Assembly: GCA_936936565.1 (NCBI GenBank)
Contig: CAKZIX010000031.1
Coordinates: 38,285 to 102,284, forward strand
Direction of reading: 5' to 3'
DNA length: 64,000 bases
Source of the DNA: an uncultured Nocardiaceae bacterium
GTDB taxonomy: Bacteria > Actinomycetota > Actinomycetes > Mycobacteriales > Mycobacteriaceae
The notes beneath the pieces are model-generated. The model was not told the DNA's origin. It made no database searches and saw only the letters and a program-made list of their open reading frames with translations. Both the position numbers and the translations under genes were made by a program. Shown piece after piece: positions 22,423 to 31,592 of the stretch (position 1 is the first letter of the stretch; each line of letters starts with the position of its first letter).

Positions 22423-24168
22423 GTGACCAGCGCCCCGCGGACGTCGGCGTCTGGCGCCACGGCACTGCGGTTCTCGGGCCGGGCGGTCGCGCTGCTGCTC
22501 GTCGTGCTGGCCGCCACCTGGCCGGTGGCCCCGGCGCACGCCAAGGATCCGAACATCCTCGAGATCCGGCTGCTGTCGTTCAACGACTTCCGCGGCAGCC
22601 TGGTCCCGCCGGACGGGCGCGCCGGCGACGTCACGCGCGCGGACGGCTCCGTGGTGCCCTCCGGCGGCGCCGCGTACCTGGCCGCATACATCAAGCAGCT
22701 GCACAGTCAATCCCAGCACATGCTGCTCTACTCGGCGGGCGACAACTGGGGCGCGTCCGGTCTGGCGTCGTCGGCCTTCCACGACGAACCGACCGTGGCG
22801 TTCCTGAACATGATCGGCGTCTCCGCCTCGGTCGTCGGCAACCTCGAGCTCGCCGCCGGCTACGCGGAACTGCGCCGCATGCAGAGCGGCGGCTGCCACC
22901 CCGTCGACGGCTGCGACTTCGAGCCGCAGTTCAAGGGCGCGAGCTTCCCATTGCTGGCCGCCAACCTCGACACGGCCAACGGCACCCCGGCCACCCTGCC
23001 GTTCACCGTCGACTTCGTCGAAGGGATCCCGATCGGCGTGATCGGCGTGCTCCCGCGCGACGCGGCGCGCATGATCGCCGCCGACGGCACGGCGGGATTG
23101 AAGTTCAACGACGAACTCGACGCCATCAACCGCACCGCGGATCTGCTCGACTTCTTCGGCGTCAAGGCCATCACCGTGCTGCTGCACAAGGGCGACGACT
23201 CCGAGCCCGGCGGCCCGGACGCCTGCAACCTGACCACGTCGTCGGCGCGGCGCATCGCCGACCGCGCCAGCCCGAAGGTCGACGTGATCTTCACCGCGGG
23301 CGGCAACCAGGGCTACAACTGCTCGTTCACCGACCCGATGGGCAACCCACGGGTGTTCATGCAGGGCGCGTCCCTCGGGCGCATGCTGTCGGTGGCCGAT
23401 ATCGCCATCGATCGCAGCACCCGCGACGTCCTGCGCGAACGCACCAGCACGTTCAACCAGGTCGTCGGGCGCGACATCGCCCCCGATCCCGCCACCGTGC
23501 AGCTCGTCGGGCGCGCGCAGGCCAAGACCGCGGCCATCGCGTCGCGGGTGGTCGGCCGGGTCAGCGCAGACATCACCAAGGACGTCGGCCGCAGTGGCGA
23601 ATCCCCGCTGGGCAACCTCGTCGCCGACGCGCAGCTCGAGGCGGCCCGCAAGGGAGGCGCGCAGCTGGCGCTGACCAACGCCGGCGGTGTCCGCGCGGAC
23701 CTGTCGGTGGCGCCCGCGATGGGTGAACCCGAACGCGGTACGGTCACCTTCGGCGAGGCCTTCGCGGTTCAACCGTTCAACAATCAGCTCGCCCTGCTGA
23801 CCCTCACCGGCGCGCAGCTGCACCAGGTGCTCGAGCAGCAGTTCCAGCCGCGGGACGACGGCTCGATCGCGCGTGAGGTGCTGGCTCCGTCGGGCAACCT
23901 CCGCTACGTCATGCGGCCCGGCGCGCCACCCGGCGCCCGGATCGCGGCGGTCGCCGTCGACGGCAAGCCGGTCCTTCCGGACGGCCAGTACCGCGTGGTG
24001 GTGAACAGCTTCCTCGCCGACGGCGGCGACGGGTTCACCGTCTTCCGGGCGGGCCGCGACCGCGCCGCGATCGGCAAGGACACCGATGCGCTGGTCGCCT
24101 ACCTGGGCAGCAACTCGCCGGTCGCTCCGCCCGCCACCGACCGCATCACGGTGCAGCCGGCACCGTAA
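22423..24168 (+). CDS. Secreted 5'-nucleotidase/UshA-like protein with degenerate metal site
   Basis: 581 residues. Signal peptide to about 40 (VAPAHA). The calcineurin-like phosphatase domain runs from about 45 to 330 and the 5'-nucleotidase C-terminal domain from about 365 to 560 (SPLGNLVADAQLEAARKGGA, then TNAGGVRADL and GEAFAVQPF). Metal-ligand motifs are altered: NDFRG for NDxHG (Arg57), GNLE for GNHE (Leu141) and AGGNQ for GHTH (293-296). Asp107 and His255 remain. The enzyme is probably weak or inactive as a phosphohydrolase, while the substrate-binding domain is intact. Convergent with the mycolyltransferase gene, 1 bp apart. Confidence 0.82.
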   Translation: MTSAPRTSASGATALRFSGRAVALLLVVLAATWPVAPAHAKDPNILEIRLLSFNDFRGSLVPPDGRAGDVTRADGSVVPSGGAAYLAAYIKQLHSQSQHMLLYSAGDNWGASGLASSAFHDEPTVAFLNMIGVSASVVGNLELAAGYAELRRMQSGGCHPVDGCDFEPQFKGASFPLLAANLDTANGTPATLPFTVDFVEGIPIGVIGVLPRDAARMIAADGTAGLKFNDELDAINRTADLLDFFGVKAITVLLHKGDDSEPGGPDACNLTTSSARRIADRASPKVDVIFTAGGNQGYNCSFTDPMGNPRVFMQGASLGRMLSVADIAIDRSTRDVLRERTSTFNQVVGRDIAPDPATVQLVGRAQAKTAAIASRVVGRVSADITKDVGRSGESPLGNLVADAQLEAARKGGAQLALTNAGGVRADLSVAPAMGEPERGTVTFGEAFAVQPFNNQLALLTLTGAQLHQVLEQQFQPRDDGSIAREVLAPSGNLRYVMRPGAPPGARIAAVAVDGKPVLPDGQYRVVVNSFLADGGDGFTVFRAGRDRAAIGKDTDALVAYLGSNSPVAPPATDRITVQPAP

Positions 24169-24169
24169 T

Positions 24170-25129
24170 TCAGCTGCCGAGGCCCGCGATCAACGTCGGC
24201 CACGAATCATGCAGCGCCAGTTGCCAATGTGGCCACGAATGCACGCCTTCGGGGCGGTAGACGAACCGCGCCGGGATATTCAGATCGGTCAGCCGCCGCT
24301 CGAAGCGCTCGGTGCACACACGCGCGGCGAACTCGAGGGGCGCGCCGAAGCTGATCGCGGTGGGCGCGTCCGGCTCCAGCCGGAAGTCCAGCGGGCCCGG
24401 CACCCCGCTGCCGACCGACACGTACAGCGCAACCCCCCGCAGCCGCGGTGCGAGCGCGAACGGGTTGTGCGCTTCCCATGCCGGGTTGCCCTCGGCGCCC
24501 CACATGTTGAACGGGTTGCCGCCGCGGCTGACCACGGTGGCGCGCACGAGCGCGCGCTGGTCGGGCAGGCTGGTGTCCGGGCAGGTGCTGTAGGCCGCGA
24601 CGGCGCGGTAGAGGCGCGGATTGCGCGCCGCGAGCGTGAGTGCGGCCTGCCCGCCCATCGACAATCCGGCAATCGCGTTGCGGCCGTTGCCGTGGAATGT
24701 CTTGTCGATCAACGCGGGCAGTTCGGCGGTGAGAAAGGTTTCCCACTTTCCGGTGCCGAGGATCGGATCGCGCTGCTGCCAGTTGGTGTAGTAGCTGCCG
24801 CTGCCGCCGACGGGCAGCACCACGTTCACCTTTTTGTCGGCGACGAAGCGCTCGACGTCGGTGCGCACCGTCCACGTCGATTCGGCGGGCGGGCTCTCGA
24901 CGCCGTCGAGCAGGTACAGCGTGGGCCGGGGCTGGGCGTCGCGCGGGTGCAGCACGTCGACGCGCACAATGCGGCCCATGGCCGGCGACACGACGTATAC
25001 GGCGGAACGCTGCGGACCGATGGCGTCGATGTGGTGGATCGAGGCGGGCGCCGGATCGCGTGCCACAGCCGGGGCGACCCCGAGAATCGTCAACGCCAGC
25101 GCGAGCAGCGCCGAGGCGCACTGACGCAT
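24170..25129 (-). CDS. Secreted mycolyltransferase (antigen 85-like)
   Basis: 319 residues, signal peptide 1-23. Esterase D/Ag85 fold: PTLYLLDGV near 70, YYTNW near 113, nucleophile Ser157 in GLSMGG and His297 in GVHSWPHW. Such enzymes transfer mycolic acids to trehalose and arabinogalactan in the outer envelope. It is the downstream member of a tandem pair with the gene at 25226 (96-bp gap), and the two share the same motifs. Which acceptor it prefers cannot be read from sequence. Confidence 0.87.
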   Translation of the reverse strand: MRQCASALLALALTILGVAPAVARDPAPASIHHIDAIGPQRSAVYVVSPAMGRIVRVDVLHPRDAQPRPTLYLLDGVESPPAESTWTVRTDVERFVADKKVNVVLPVGGSGSYYTNWQQRDPILGTGKWETFLTAELPALIDKTFHGNGRNAIAGLSMGGQAALTLAARNPRLYRAVAAYSTCPDTSLPDQRALVRATVVSRGGNPFNMWGAEGNPAWEAHNPFALAPRLRGVALYVSVGSGVPGPLDFRLEPDAPTAISFGAPLEFAARVCTERFERRLTDLNIPARFVYRPEGVHSWPHWQLALHDSWPTLIAGLGS

Positions 25130-25225
25130 CGAATCAACTCCCGCGGGTCGAACTAGTGTGGAACCGCTGTGACTGGGCTCACCGTAGCGCAGTCACCGTG
25201 CATCCCGAAACCGAACGACCCGCGA

Positions 25226-26206
25226 TCATGGTGCGCCGAGCGCCGGCCCGATCGTCGGCCAGGACTCGATCAGCGCATCGTTCCAGTAGGACCATGAGTG
25301 CGTACCCGCCAGCTTGTAGTCGAACCGCGCCGGAATCCGCAACGCCGCCAGCCGCCCCTCGAATGCCTTCACGCAGCCGTGTACCAGCGTCTCGAGCGGG
25401 CCGCCGGTGAAGATGTTCTCGGCCAGTTGCGGCTTGAGCTCGAATTCGTGCGGGCCGGGGATGCCGGTGGCCACCGACAGGTACAGCGCCTTGCCGCGCA
25501 GCCGCTCGGCCAGCGCCGACGCATCGTGCTCGCGCCACGCCGGATCCCCGACGGGACCCCACATGTTCGCCGGGTCGGCGCCGCGCAACGCGATCGACGC
25601 GAGAATCAACGGCAACGCCACGGCCGTGTCGGGACAGCCGCTGTAGGAGGCGACGGCCCGGTACAGCTGCGGGTGCCGGGCCGCGAGAATGAAGGCCCCG
25701 TTGCCGCCCATGGACAGGCCGCCGACGCCGTTGACCCCGTTGCCGCCGAACTGACCGTCGACGATCGGCGGCAGTTCGCGCGTCAGAAATGTTTCCCACT
25801 TGTAGTTCCCGAGGCGGGCGTCGGCGCGGTGCCAGTCGGTGTAGTAGCTGGCCAGCCCACCCAGTGGCAGCACCACGTTGACCCGCTTGCCGGCGAAGAA
25901 CCGCTCGGCGCTGGTAGCCCTGGTCCAGGTGCTTTCTTCTTCGCCGGGATACAGCCCGTCGAGCAGGTAATAGTTCGGCCGGGCACCGCCCCCGGCTGGG
26001 TGCAGGATCTGCACCCGGACCACCCGGCCCATCGCGGGCGAGTGCACCGCGATCTCGGTGCGCGTCGGCGACAGGTGCGTCACCCCCACCACCGACGCCG
26101 CCTGTGCCGGAATCCCGACGACCATGGTGGCAGCAACCGCCGCAACTACGGCTACACGTCCCACCCTGGCAAGCAATCTCTTTGCGTCCCAAGCGATATG
26201 CCGCAT
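25226..26206 (-). CDS. Secreted mycolyltransferase (antigen 85-like), paralogue
   Basis: 326 residues with an N-terminal hydrophobic export signal (about 15-37, ending PAQAA). Core motifs: NYYLLDGLYPGEEE near 78, YYTDW near 121, Ser166 in GLSMGG and His303 in GTHSWSYW. The ATG at 26206 was chosen because the basic plus hydrophobic signal follows at once. Divergent from the small secreted protein at 26246 (39-bp gap). Likely cotranscribed with the paralogue at 24170. Confidence 0.87.
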   Translation of the reverse strand: MRHIAWDAKRLLARVGRVAVVAAVAATMVVGIPAQAASVVGVTHLSPTRTEIAVHSPAMGRVVRVQILHPAGGGARPNYYLLDGLYPGEEESTWTRATSAERFFAGKRVNVVLPLGGLASYYTDWHRADARLGNYKWETFLTRELPPIVDGQFGGNGVNGVGGLSMGGNGAFILAARHPQLYRAVASYSGCPDTAVALPLILASIALRGADPANMWGPVGDPAWREHDASALAERLRGKALYLSVATGIPGPHEFELKPQLAENIFTGGPLETLVHGCVKAFEGRLAALRIPARFDYKLAGTHSWSYWNDALIESWPTIGPALGAP

Positions 26207-26245
26207 CCAACTATGTAACCACGGCGACGGCGATACGCTTGGCAA

Positions 26246-26512
26246 ATGCGCAGAATTGCGATCGTGGCCGTTGCAGTCGGTGCGATGCTGTTCGGCGCGA
26301 GCGGCACCGCGACAGCCGAGGGCGTAGTCGTCGATTCCGTCCCACCACTCGTCATCCCACCGGATCTGCACCGCGCCATCGTCGACGGCGTGCATGGTCT
26401 GGCCAACGGATATCTGGCCAACGACCAACAGGTCCGTGCGCACGCCGGATTGCTGTCGGCACTGATCTGCGCGTTGGCTTCGGGCTCGGCTAATCCGTGC
26501 CGAGTTTCCTGA
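26246..26512 (+). CDS. Small secreted protein
   Basis: 88 residues with a clear signal peptide (1-24, ending TATA). The mature part (VDSVPPLVIPPDLHRAIVDG...) has two cysteines absent or one only near the C-terminus (LICALA, NPCRVS), which could form a disulfide. No family recognised. The 3' end overlaps the convergent LLM gene by 23 bp. Confidence 0.65.
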   Translation: MRRIAIVAVAVGAMLFGASGTATAEGVVVDSVPPLVIPPDLHRAIVDGVHGLANGYLANDQQVRAHAGLLSALICALASGSANPCRVS

Positions 26513-27635
26513 CGCGCCGCAGCACCGATACCAGCGCGCGGCCCGCGCCCATGCCGGCGAGCAGCTTGGGATGGAACGGCGTCAGGTTGGCGAACACCGC
26601 GTAGCGGACCCCCGCGTCGCGCCACTGCGCCACCTTGTCGACGACCTCGTCGGGGGTACCGGACAGGATCTGTTCACGCAGCATCGACATCGGCGCGCGT
26701 TTGCCCAGCGCGAGCGCCGTCTCCTCGTCGAGCAGCTGCGGTAAGACGTCCTGCGCGCCGGAGAAGGTCGGACCCAACGGATGCTCGACGCCGTGCCGGG
26801 CCCAGTGCGTGGCGGGCACGCACAGCGCGAACGCACGCAGCAGCGGCGTATCGAGCACCTCCTCGACCACCTCGTCCGACCCCGCGGTCACCACGAAGAA
26901 CCATTTCGCGGCCGTGAACCGCTCCGGATCCCGCCCGGCCGTGGCCGCGGAATCCTTGATCCGCGTGAGGCTTTCGGCATACTCGTCGGGCACCTGCGCG
27001 TACGCGGGCAGCCAGCCGTCGCCGTAGCGTCCGGCGGCGCGCAACATCCGCGGCCCGTGCGCGGCGATCCAGATCGGCGGCCGGGTGCCCCGATGCCGCG
27101 GAACGGCGAATACGGCGTCGCGCAACGGGTAGTAGTCGGAGTCGCGGGAAATCGGGGTGCCGTCGCTGTCCCACAGCGCCCTGATCGTTGCGACGGCCTC
27201 CTCGAATCGACCGACGGGCTTGCTCCAGTCGACGCCGAAGGGCTCGTTGTTTTCGCGTTCGCCCGGGCCGATGCCCAGGATCGCGCGCCCGCGCGTGAGC
27301 TGATGCAGCGACGCCGCCGCCTGCGCGGTCACCGCCGGGTGGCGCCGGCCGGCATCGGTGACGCCGGTGCCCAGGCGCAGCCGTCGCCATCTGTTCTTCG
27401 CCGCGACGTAACCGAGCAACGTCCACGCGTCGTAGTAGGCGTCGGCCAACGGGATCAGTTTCGCACCGGCGGATCGCTCCGGAGTCCACAACGATTGCGG
27501 GAAGAGCCCGACCAGATGGTCCGGCATCCACAGTGAATCGCAGGCCCCGAGTGCCGCGAGCGCCAGACTGTTGCGGACCGACAGGTCGGGCAGCAAACGT
27601 GAGTACAACGCGGATTCGGCCAGCCCCGTACGCAT
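26490..27635 (-). CDS. LLM-class (probably F420-dependent) oxidoreductase
   Basis: 381-residue luciferase-like TIM-barrel flavoprotein. Landmarks: SLWMPDHLVGLFPQSLW near 36, LGTGVTDAGRRHPAVTAQAA, LGIGPGERENNEPFG and a late VVDKVAQWRDAGVRY. The pattern is close to F420-dependent ketoreductase and dehydrogenase members of Mycobacteriales such as phthiodiolone ketoreductase-like proteins. Cofactor choice is inferred from the group. Cytoplasmic, substrate unknown. The ATG at 27635 was chosen over an upstream in-frame start because the family N-terminus follows. Confidence 0.82.
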   Translation of the reverse strand: MRTGLAESALYSRLLPDLSVRNSLALAALGACDSLWMPDHLVGLFPQSLWTPERSAGAKLIPLADAYYDAWTLLGYVAAKNRWRRLRLGTGVTDAGRRHPAVTAQAAASLHQLTRGRAILGIGPGERENNEPFGVDWSKPVGRFEEAVATIRALWDSDGTPISRDSDYYPLRDAVFAVPRHRGTRPPIWIAAHGPRMLRAAGRYGDGWLPAYAQVPDEYAESLTRIKDSAATAGRDPERFTAAKWFFVVTAGSDEVVEEVLDTPLLRAFALCVPATHWARHGVEHPLGPTFSGAQDVLPQLLDEETALALGKRAPMSMLREQILSGTPDEVVDKVAQWRDAGVRYAVFANLTPFHPKLLAGMGAGRALVSVLRRVRKLGTD

Positions 27636-27873
27636 ACGTCGATACTGCGCCGGAAGCCGTCGGCGAGCGCGTGTTCCGCGCAACTGTGCACATAAGGGCA
27701 CGACGATCGACCGACTCGCTGCTTCGGGCGGGCCGCAAACGCATCGCGACGTTGCTCACAGCTGGGGCAAAAGCCCAAGATCCACGCATGTTGACCGCCG
27801 GACGTAGCAAGATGTAACCGGCGCATTACCTTGTAGAGACTCAATAGACATCGGCATGGGAGACACCTAGCTA

Positions 27874-29280
27874 GTGAGTACTGTGCGCCCCGCGTTCAGC
27901 GACGCTGGGCGCAATGGGGCAACCGATCCGGCATCGTTGCGGGTTGTCGTCGCGAGTTCGGTGGCCATTTTGTGCCTCGCCGCGATCCTGCTCGAGTGCG
28001 TCACCGACATGCTTCCCGACGGTCCACTGTTCTGGCTGATCACGCCCGTGCGACTGGTACTCGCCGTCGGCCTGATCGCGGTGCTGGCCACCGGCACGTT
28101 CAACTTCCGCACGCCCGCCGACATCCCGATCGCGGCACTGCTGGTTTCGGCGACCGTGGCGAACTATGCAGCGGGCCAGCAGTGGGCCGCCTGGCGCGGG
28201 CTGGTCACCGTCATCGTCGTGTATTACCTGGTCGTAGGCGTGCGCCGGGCGATCCCGGACTCGTGGTCGGGCATCTCGATATTCGCCCTCGTGTGCGTCA
28301 CCGTCACCAGCGTGGCCGCCGTTCAGCAGGTCGCCGAGGACCGCCCGACGGGCTTCTGCCGCGGCGCGCTCGACGGCAGCAACGACATCTGCGGTCCCGA
28401 CACGATGATCCGGGCCGTCGGCACGTTCTCGAACCCGAACCTGCTGGCCGCATTCCTGGTGCTGATGCTGCCGCTGGCCGCGGCCGGCGCGGCAGCGTTC
28501 ACCGACCGCTGGACTCAGTTGCTGGGCGGCGGGCTCGTCGTCATCGGCTACCTCGCGGTGGTGTTGAGCGGTTCGCGTGGCGGCATGCTGGCCGCGATGG
28601 CCGGGCTCGCCACGTTCGTCCTGCTGCGCCGGTTGCGGCCCGGGCGCCATGCCACCGCCGAAAATCCCAGTCGTTGGCTGGTGCCCGCCATTTGCGCCGT
28701 GGGTCTGGGAGCGTTGTTCGTCGCCTTCGTCACCCGCGGCAACATCGGCATCCGGGAAGACGTGTGGGCGGCCGCGGCGCGCGTCGTGGCGAACAACCCG
28801 CTCGGCGTCGGACCGGGGCGCGCGGGCGCGTTCGTCGAACAAGCCGTTGCCAGCGACGAAACGTTCCAGCACACCCACAACCTCTGGCTGAACTACGCCG
28901 TCGAGACCGGCATGGTCGGATTCCTCGCGGTGCTGGCGATCACCGTGCTCGCCATCTGGATGGCCATCACGGCCACCCAGAACGGATCGCCCACCGCACC
29001 CGCCACCGCGGCCGGAATGATGGGCTTCGCCGTGATCAGCCTTGCCGACCACCCGGCCAACAACGAGCGCATCGCATTCGCGGTCTCGATCGTGCTGGCC
29101 GTGCTGTTCGTCGACAAGCTGCAGAAGGTGCGCTCGGCATCGGTGTCGGTGGGGCCGTGGAGCCAGGATGACGTCGACCCCTCGATGTTCGAGGAGACCC
29201 GGCCGATCCCGCGTATCGCCGCCGCCGCCGTGGTGCCGCCACCCCCGCCACCCACCGCACGCCCGATCCGCATCGTCTGA
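27874..29280 (+). CDS. O-antigen ligase/polymerase-like membrane protein
   Basis: 468 residues with about ten to twelve membrane segments. The Wzy_C/O-antigen-ligase signature covers about 185-345: AVGTFSNPNLLAAFLVLMLP, LSGSRGGMLAA, NNPLGVGPGRAG, and HTHNLWLNYAVETGMVG with the key histidines. A Pro-rich cytoplasmic tail follows. Such proteins ligate or polymerise lipid-linked glycans outside the membrane. In a mycolate bacterium the acceptor could be a capsular or lipoglycan chain; this is inference. GTG start with GGGAG upstream. Confidence 0.8.
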   Translation: MSTVRPAFSDAGRNGATDPASLRVVVASSVAILCLAAILLECVTDMLPDGPLFWLITPVRLVLAVGLIAVLATGTFNFRTPADIPIAALLVSATVANYAAGQQWAAWRGLVTVIVVYYLVVGVRRAIPDSWSGISIFALVCVTVTSVAAVQQVAEDRPTGFCRGALDGSNDICGPDTMIRAVGTFSNPNLLAAFLVLMLPLAAAGAAAFTDRWTQLLGGGLVVIGYLAVVLSGSRGGMLAAMAGLATFVLLRRLRPGRHATAENPSRWLVPAICAVGLGALFVAFVTRGNIGIREDVWAAAARVVANNPLGVGPGRAGAFVEQAVASDETFQHTHNLWLNYAVETGMVGFLAVLAITVLAIWMAITATQNGSPTAPATAAGMMGFAVISLADHPANNERIAFAVSIVLAVLFVDKLQKVRSASVSVGPWSQDDVDPSMFEETRPIPRIAAAAVVPPPPPPTARPIRIV

Positions 29281-29366
29281 TTTCAGCTCTGTCGATGTAG
29301 ATAACGAAACGGTATCGACACCGGATAGCGAGGTGTTAGGTCCGTTTCAATCGAGCAGGGACAATC

Positions 29367-29747
29367 ATGCGGTACACGCAATTCGCCTGTCTGGCAGGCA
29401 CCTTCGCAGCAACGTTCACCATTCTTCTCCCGGCCGCCGCCACCGCCGACCCGATCACCGACTTCATCTGCACCAGCGGTTCAGCGAGCATGTCGGCACA
29501 GTTGTGCCCGCCGCCACCGGGCATCGCACCGCCGCCACCGGCACACCAGCCCCCGCCGCCGGCGAGCCAGCCGCCGCCCGCCAACCAACCGCCGCCACCG
29601 CCCGCGCAGCAGCCAGGCGTGTACTACCGCAATTGCACCGAAGCCTGGAACGCCGGTGTCGCACCGCTGCGCCGCGGCGACGCCGGGTACGCCCCGCATC
29701 TGGATCGCGACAACGACGGGATCGCCTGCGAGCGAGACCCGCGGTAG
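29367..29747 (+). CDS. Secreted Pro-rich protein with Excalibur domain
   Basis: 126 residues. Signal peptide 1-27, then a proline-rich linker (about 48-83) and a C-terminal Excalibur calcium-binding domain (YYRNCTEAWNAGVAPLRRGD; HLDRDNDGIACE). The DxDxDG loop and paired cysteines are intact. It is probably an extracellular or wall-associated calcium-binding protein. GGTCCGT precedes; start ATG at 29367. Confidence 0.85.
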   Translation: MRYTQFACLAGTFAATFTILLPAAATADPITDFICTSGSASMSAQLCPPPPGIAPPPPAHQPPPPASQPPPANQPPPPPAQQPGVYYRNCTEAWNAGVAPLRRGDAGYAPHLDRDNDGIACERDPR

Positions 29748-29801
29748 ACGAAATCCGGTAGTGGTGCGCCGTGCGCATCACTACCGGATCGGATATCGAG
29801 G

Positions 29802-29889
29802 TGGCGGAAGCGGAGGGATTTGAACCCCCGTTGGTGTTACCCAAGCTCGCTTTCAAGGCGAGTGCATTCGGCCGCTCTGCCACGCTTCC
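29802..29889 (-). tRNA. tRNA-Ser (anticodon TGA)
   Basis: 88 nt including CCA. Acceptor GGAAGCG pairs with CGCTTCC. Anticodon arm CTCGC-CTTGAAA-GCGAG gives TGA. Long class II variable arm. Isolated tRNA gene between the Excalibur protein and the MarR gene. Confidence 0.95.
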
Positions 29890-29932
29890 GTCGCAGAGCT
29901 TAGCGCGCGCAGTGTACGAAGCGCGCGTTCGT

Positions 29933-30391
29933 TCAGCTCGCAGCGTCGCCGGACGCGGCGTCGACCTTGGCAAATATCCGCGCGACGGTGCGCAGGTCTT
30001 CCGGCGTGAGCAGGTCGACGAAGCCGCTGCGGACGCTGTCGACGTGGGCCGGGGCGGCCTCGCGCAGCTTGGCCATGCCCTCGTCGGTGAGGTGCGCGCG
30101 CACGCCGCGGCCGTCTTCCTCGCAGTTGCTGCGGGTGACCAGGCCGTCGGATTCCAGACGCCGGATCTGGTGGGTGAGCCGGCTGCGGGAGGACAGCACG
30201 CCGTCGGCGAGCTCGCTCATGCGCAGCGCCATCCGCGGCGCCTCCGAGAGCATGACGAGGATGCGGTAGTCGGCCAGCGACAGGTCGAAGGGCGCCAGAT
30301 CCCGGTTCAGCCTTTCGGTGAGCCGCTGGTTGCCTGCCAGGTATGCACGCCAGGCTCGTTGCTCCTCGTCGGTGAGCCAGCGCGGTTCCAT
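29933..30391 (-). CDS. MarR-family regulator
   Basis: 152 residues. Winged helix-turn-helix from about 35 to 110: RILVMLSEAPRMALRMSELA, SSRSRLTHQIRRLESDGLV and the wing NCEEDGRGVRAHLTDEG. Helices at both ends form the dimer. It lies 4 bp downstream of the alpha-hydroxyacid oxidase gene and is read in the same direction, so the two form one transcript. Ligand unknown. Confidence 0.87.
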   Translation of the reverse strand: MEPRWLTDEEQRAWRAYLAGNQRLTERLNRDLAPFDLSLADYRILVMLSEAPRMALRMSELADGVLSSRSRLTHQIRRLESDGLVTRSNCEEDGRGVRAHLTDEGMAKLREAAPAHVDSVRSGFVDLLTPEDLRTVARIFAKVDAASGDAAS

Positions 30392-30395
30392 GCCG

Positions 30396-31562
30396 TCATC
30401 TTAAGATCTGTCGATTCAGCTCGGCCACGGTGCCGAATCCGGCGAGCCCCATCGACTGATCGAAGTCGCCGAGCAGCGCGCGCAATGCATGCCGCACACC
30501 GTCGGCCCCGGCCAGCCCGAGCGCATACGCCCAGGGCCGCCCGTACAGCACCGCGCGGGCACCGAGGGCGAGCGCGACCATGACGTCGGCCCCGGAGCGG
30601 ATGCCGGAATCGAAGAGCACGTCCGCGCGGTCGCCGACCGCGTCGACGACGGGTCCGAGCGCATCGATGGCGGCGATCGAGTTGTCCACCTGCCGGCCGC
30701 CGTGGTTGCTGACCACGACCCCCGACGCGCCAGCCTCGACCACCGCGCGGGCGTCGTCCGGATGCAGAACACCCTTCACGGCGATCGGCAGCGATGTCCA
30801 TTCCCGCAGCCGCGCAACGTGTTCGGGGCGAATCGTGTGGTTGCCGAACATGCCGACCCAGGTGAGCACGGCCATCCGCAACGCGTCGTCGCTTTCTTCC
30901 GGCGGGGTCTGCAGCCGAGACCGGAACACCGGGTCCGACAGGTAGTTCGCGATCCCCTTACCGAGCAGGAACGGCAGGTGCCCGAGTTCGAGATCCCTTG
31001 GCCGCCAGCCCATTCCCGGTGTATCAGCGGTGACGACGATGGCCTTGGCACCCGCCTTCTCGGCACGTTCGACGAAGGAGCGGGCCACCTCGTCGTCGGC
31101 GGGCCAGTACAGCTGGAACCACCAACTGTCACCGGCGACGGCGCCGACCTCCTCGATGGGCGTGGACGCCGCCGTCGACAGCACCGATCCGATGCCGAGC
31201 GCGGCCGCCACCTCGGCGACGATGGCCTCGCCCCGCTCGTGCAGCAGGCTTTGCACGCCGATCGGAGCGGTCAAAACCGGTGCGGCGAGCCGGGTTCCGA
31301 GCACCTCGACCGAGACGTCGCGCGCAGCCAAGGTGCCGCGCCACATGCGCGGGACGATGCGGTAGCGACCGAACGCCGCCAGGTTGGCTGCGGCGGTGCG
31401 CTCGTTGGACGCCGATCCGGCGACGTAGGCGAACACTTCGGGCGCCAATTCCGCGGCGGCGCGCGCTTCCAGTCCGGCCGCGGCGAGCGGCAACGCCGGC
31501 CGCGTGCCACCCATCGCCCCGGCGAGGTAGATCTCGTTCTGAAAGTTCGCGAAGCTCGTCAT
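30396..31562 (-). CDS. FMN-dependent alpha-hydroxyacid oxidase (lactate 2-monooxygenase-like)
   Basis: 388-residue TIM-barrel flavoenzyme. FMN and substrate residues: TAPIGVQSLLHERGE near 100, WFQLYW, and the active-site VVSNHGGRQVDN with catalytic His and Arg. FDSGIRSGADVMVALALGA and GRPWAYALGLAG bind phosphate. It oxidises L-lactate or related hydroxyacids with oxygen, as oxidase or monooxygenase. The ATG at 31562 starts the family-typical N-terminus. First gene of a pair with the MarR gene; divergent from the quinone oxidoreductase by 30 bp. Confidence 0.87.
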   Translation of the reverse strand: MTSFANFQNEIYLAGAMGGTRPALPLAAAGLEARAAAELAPEVFAYVAGSASNERTAAANLAAFGRYRIVPRMWRGTLAARDVSVEVLGTRLAAPVLTAPIGVQSLLHERGEAIVAEVAAALGIGSVLSTAASTPIEEVGAVAGDSWWFQLYWPADDEVARSFVERAEKAGAKAIVVTADTPGMGWRPRDLELGHLPFLLGKGIANYLSDPVFRSRLQTPPEESDDALRMAVLTWVGMFGNHTIRPEHVARLREWTSLPIAVKGVLHPDDARAVVEAGASGVVVSNHGGRQVDNSIAAIDALGPVVDAVGDRADVLFDSGIRSGADVMVALALGARAVLYGRPWAYALGLAGADGVRHALRALLGDFDQSMGLAGFGTVAELNRQILR

Positions 31563-31592
31563 GGTTGCACCGTAGCGGCTAGCGTTCCAGAC

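Noticed and set aside
26246..26512. Secreted haemophore-like protein with a paired-cysteine signature
   Set aside because: The expected cysteine spacing is not present; only cysteines near the C-terminus are seen, so it is kept as a small secreted protein.
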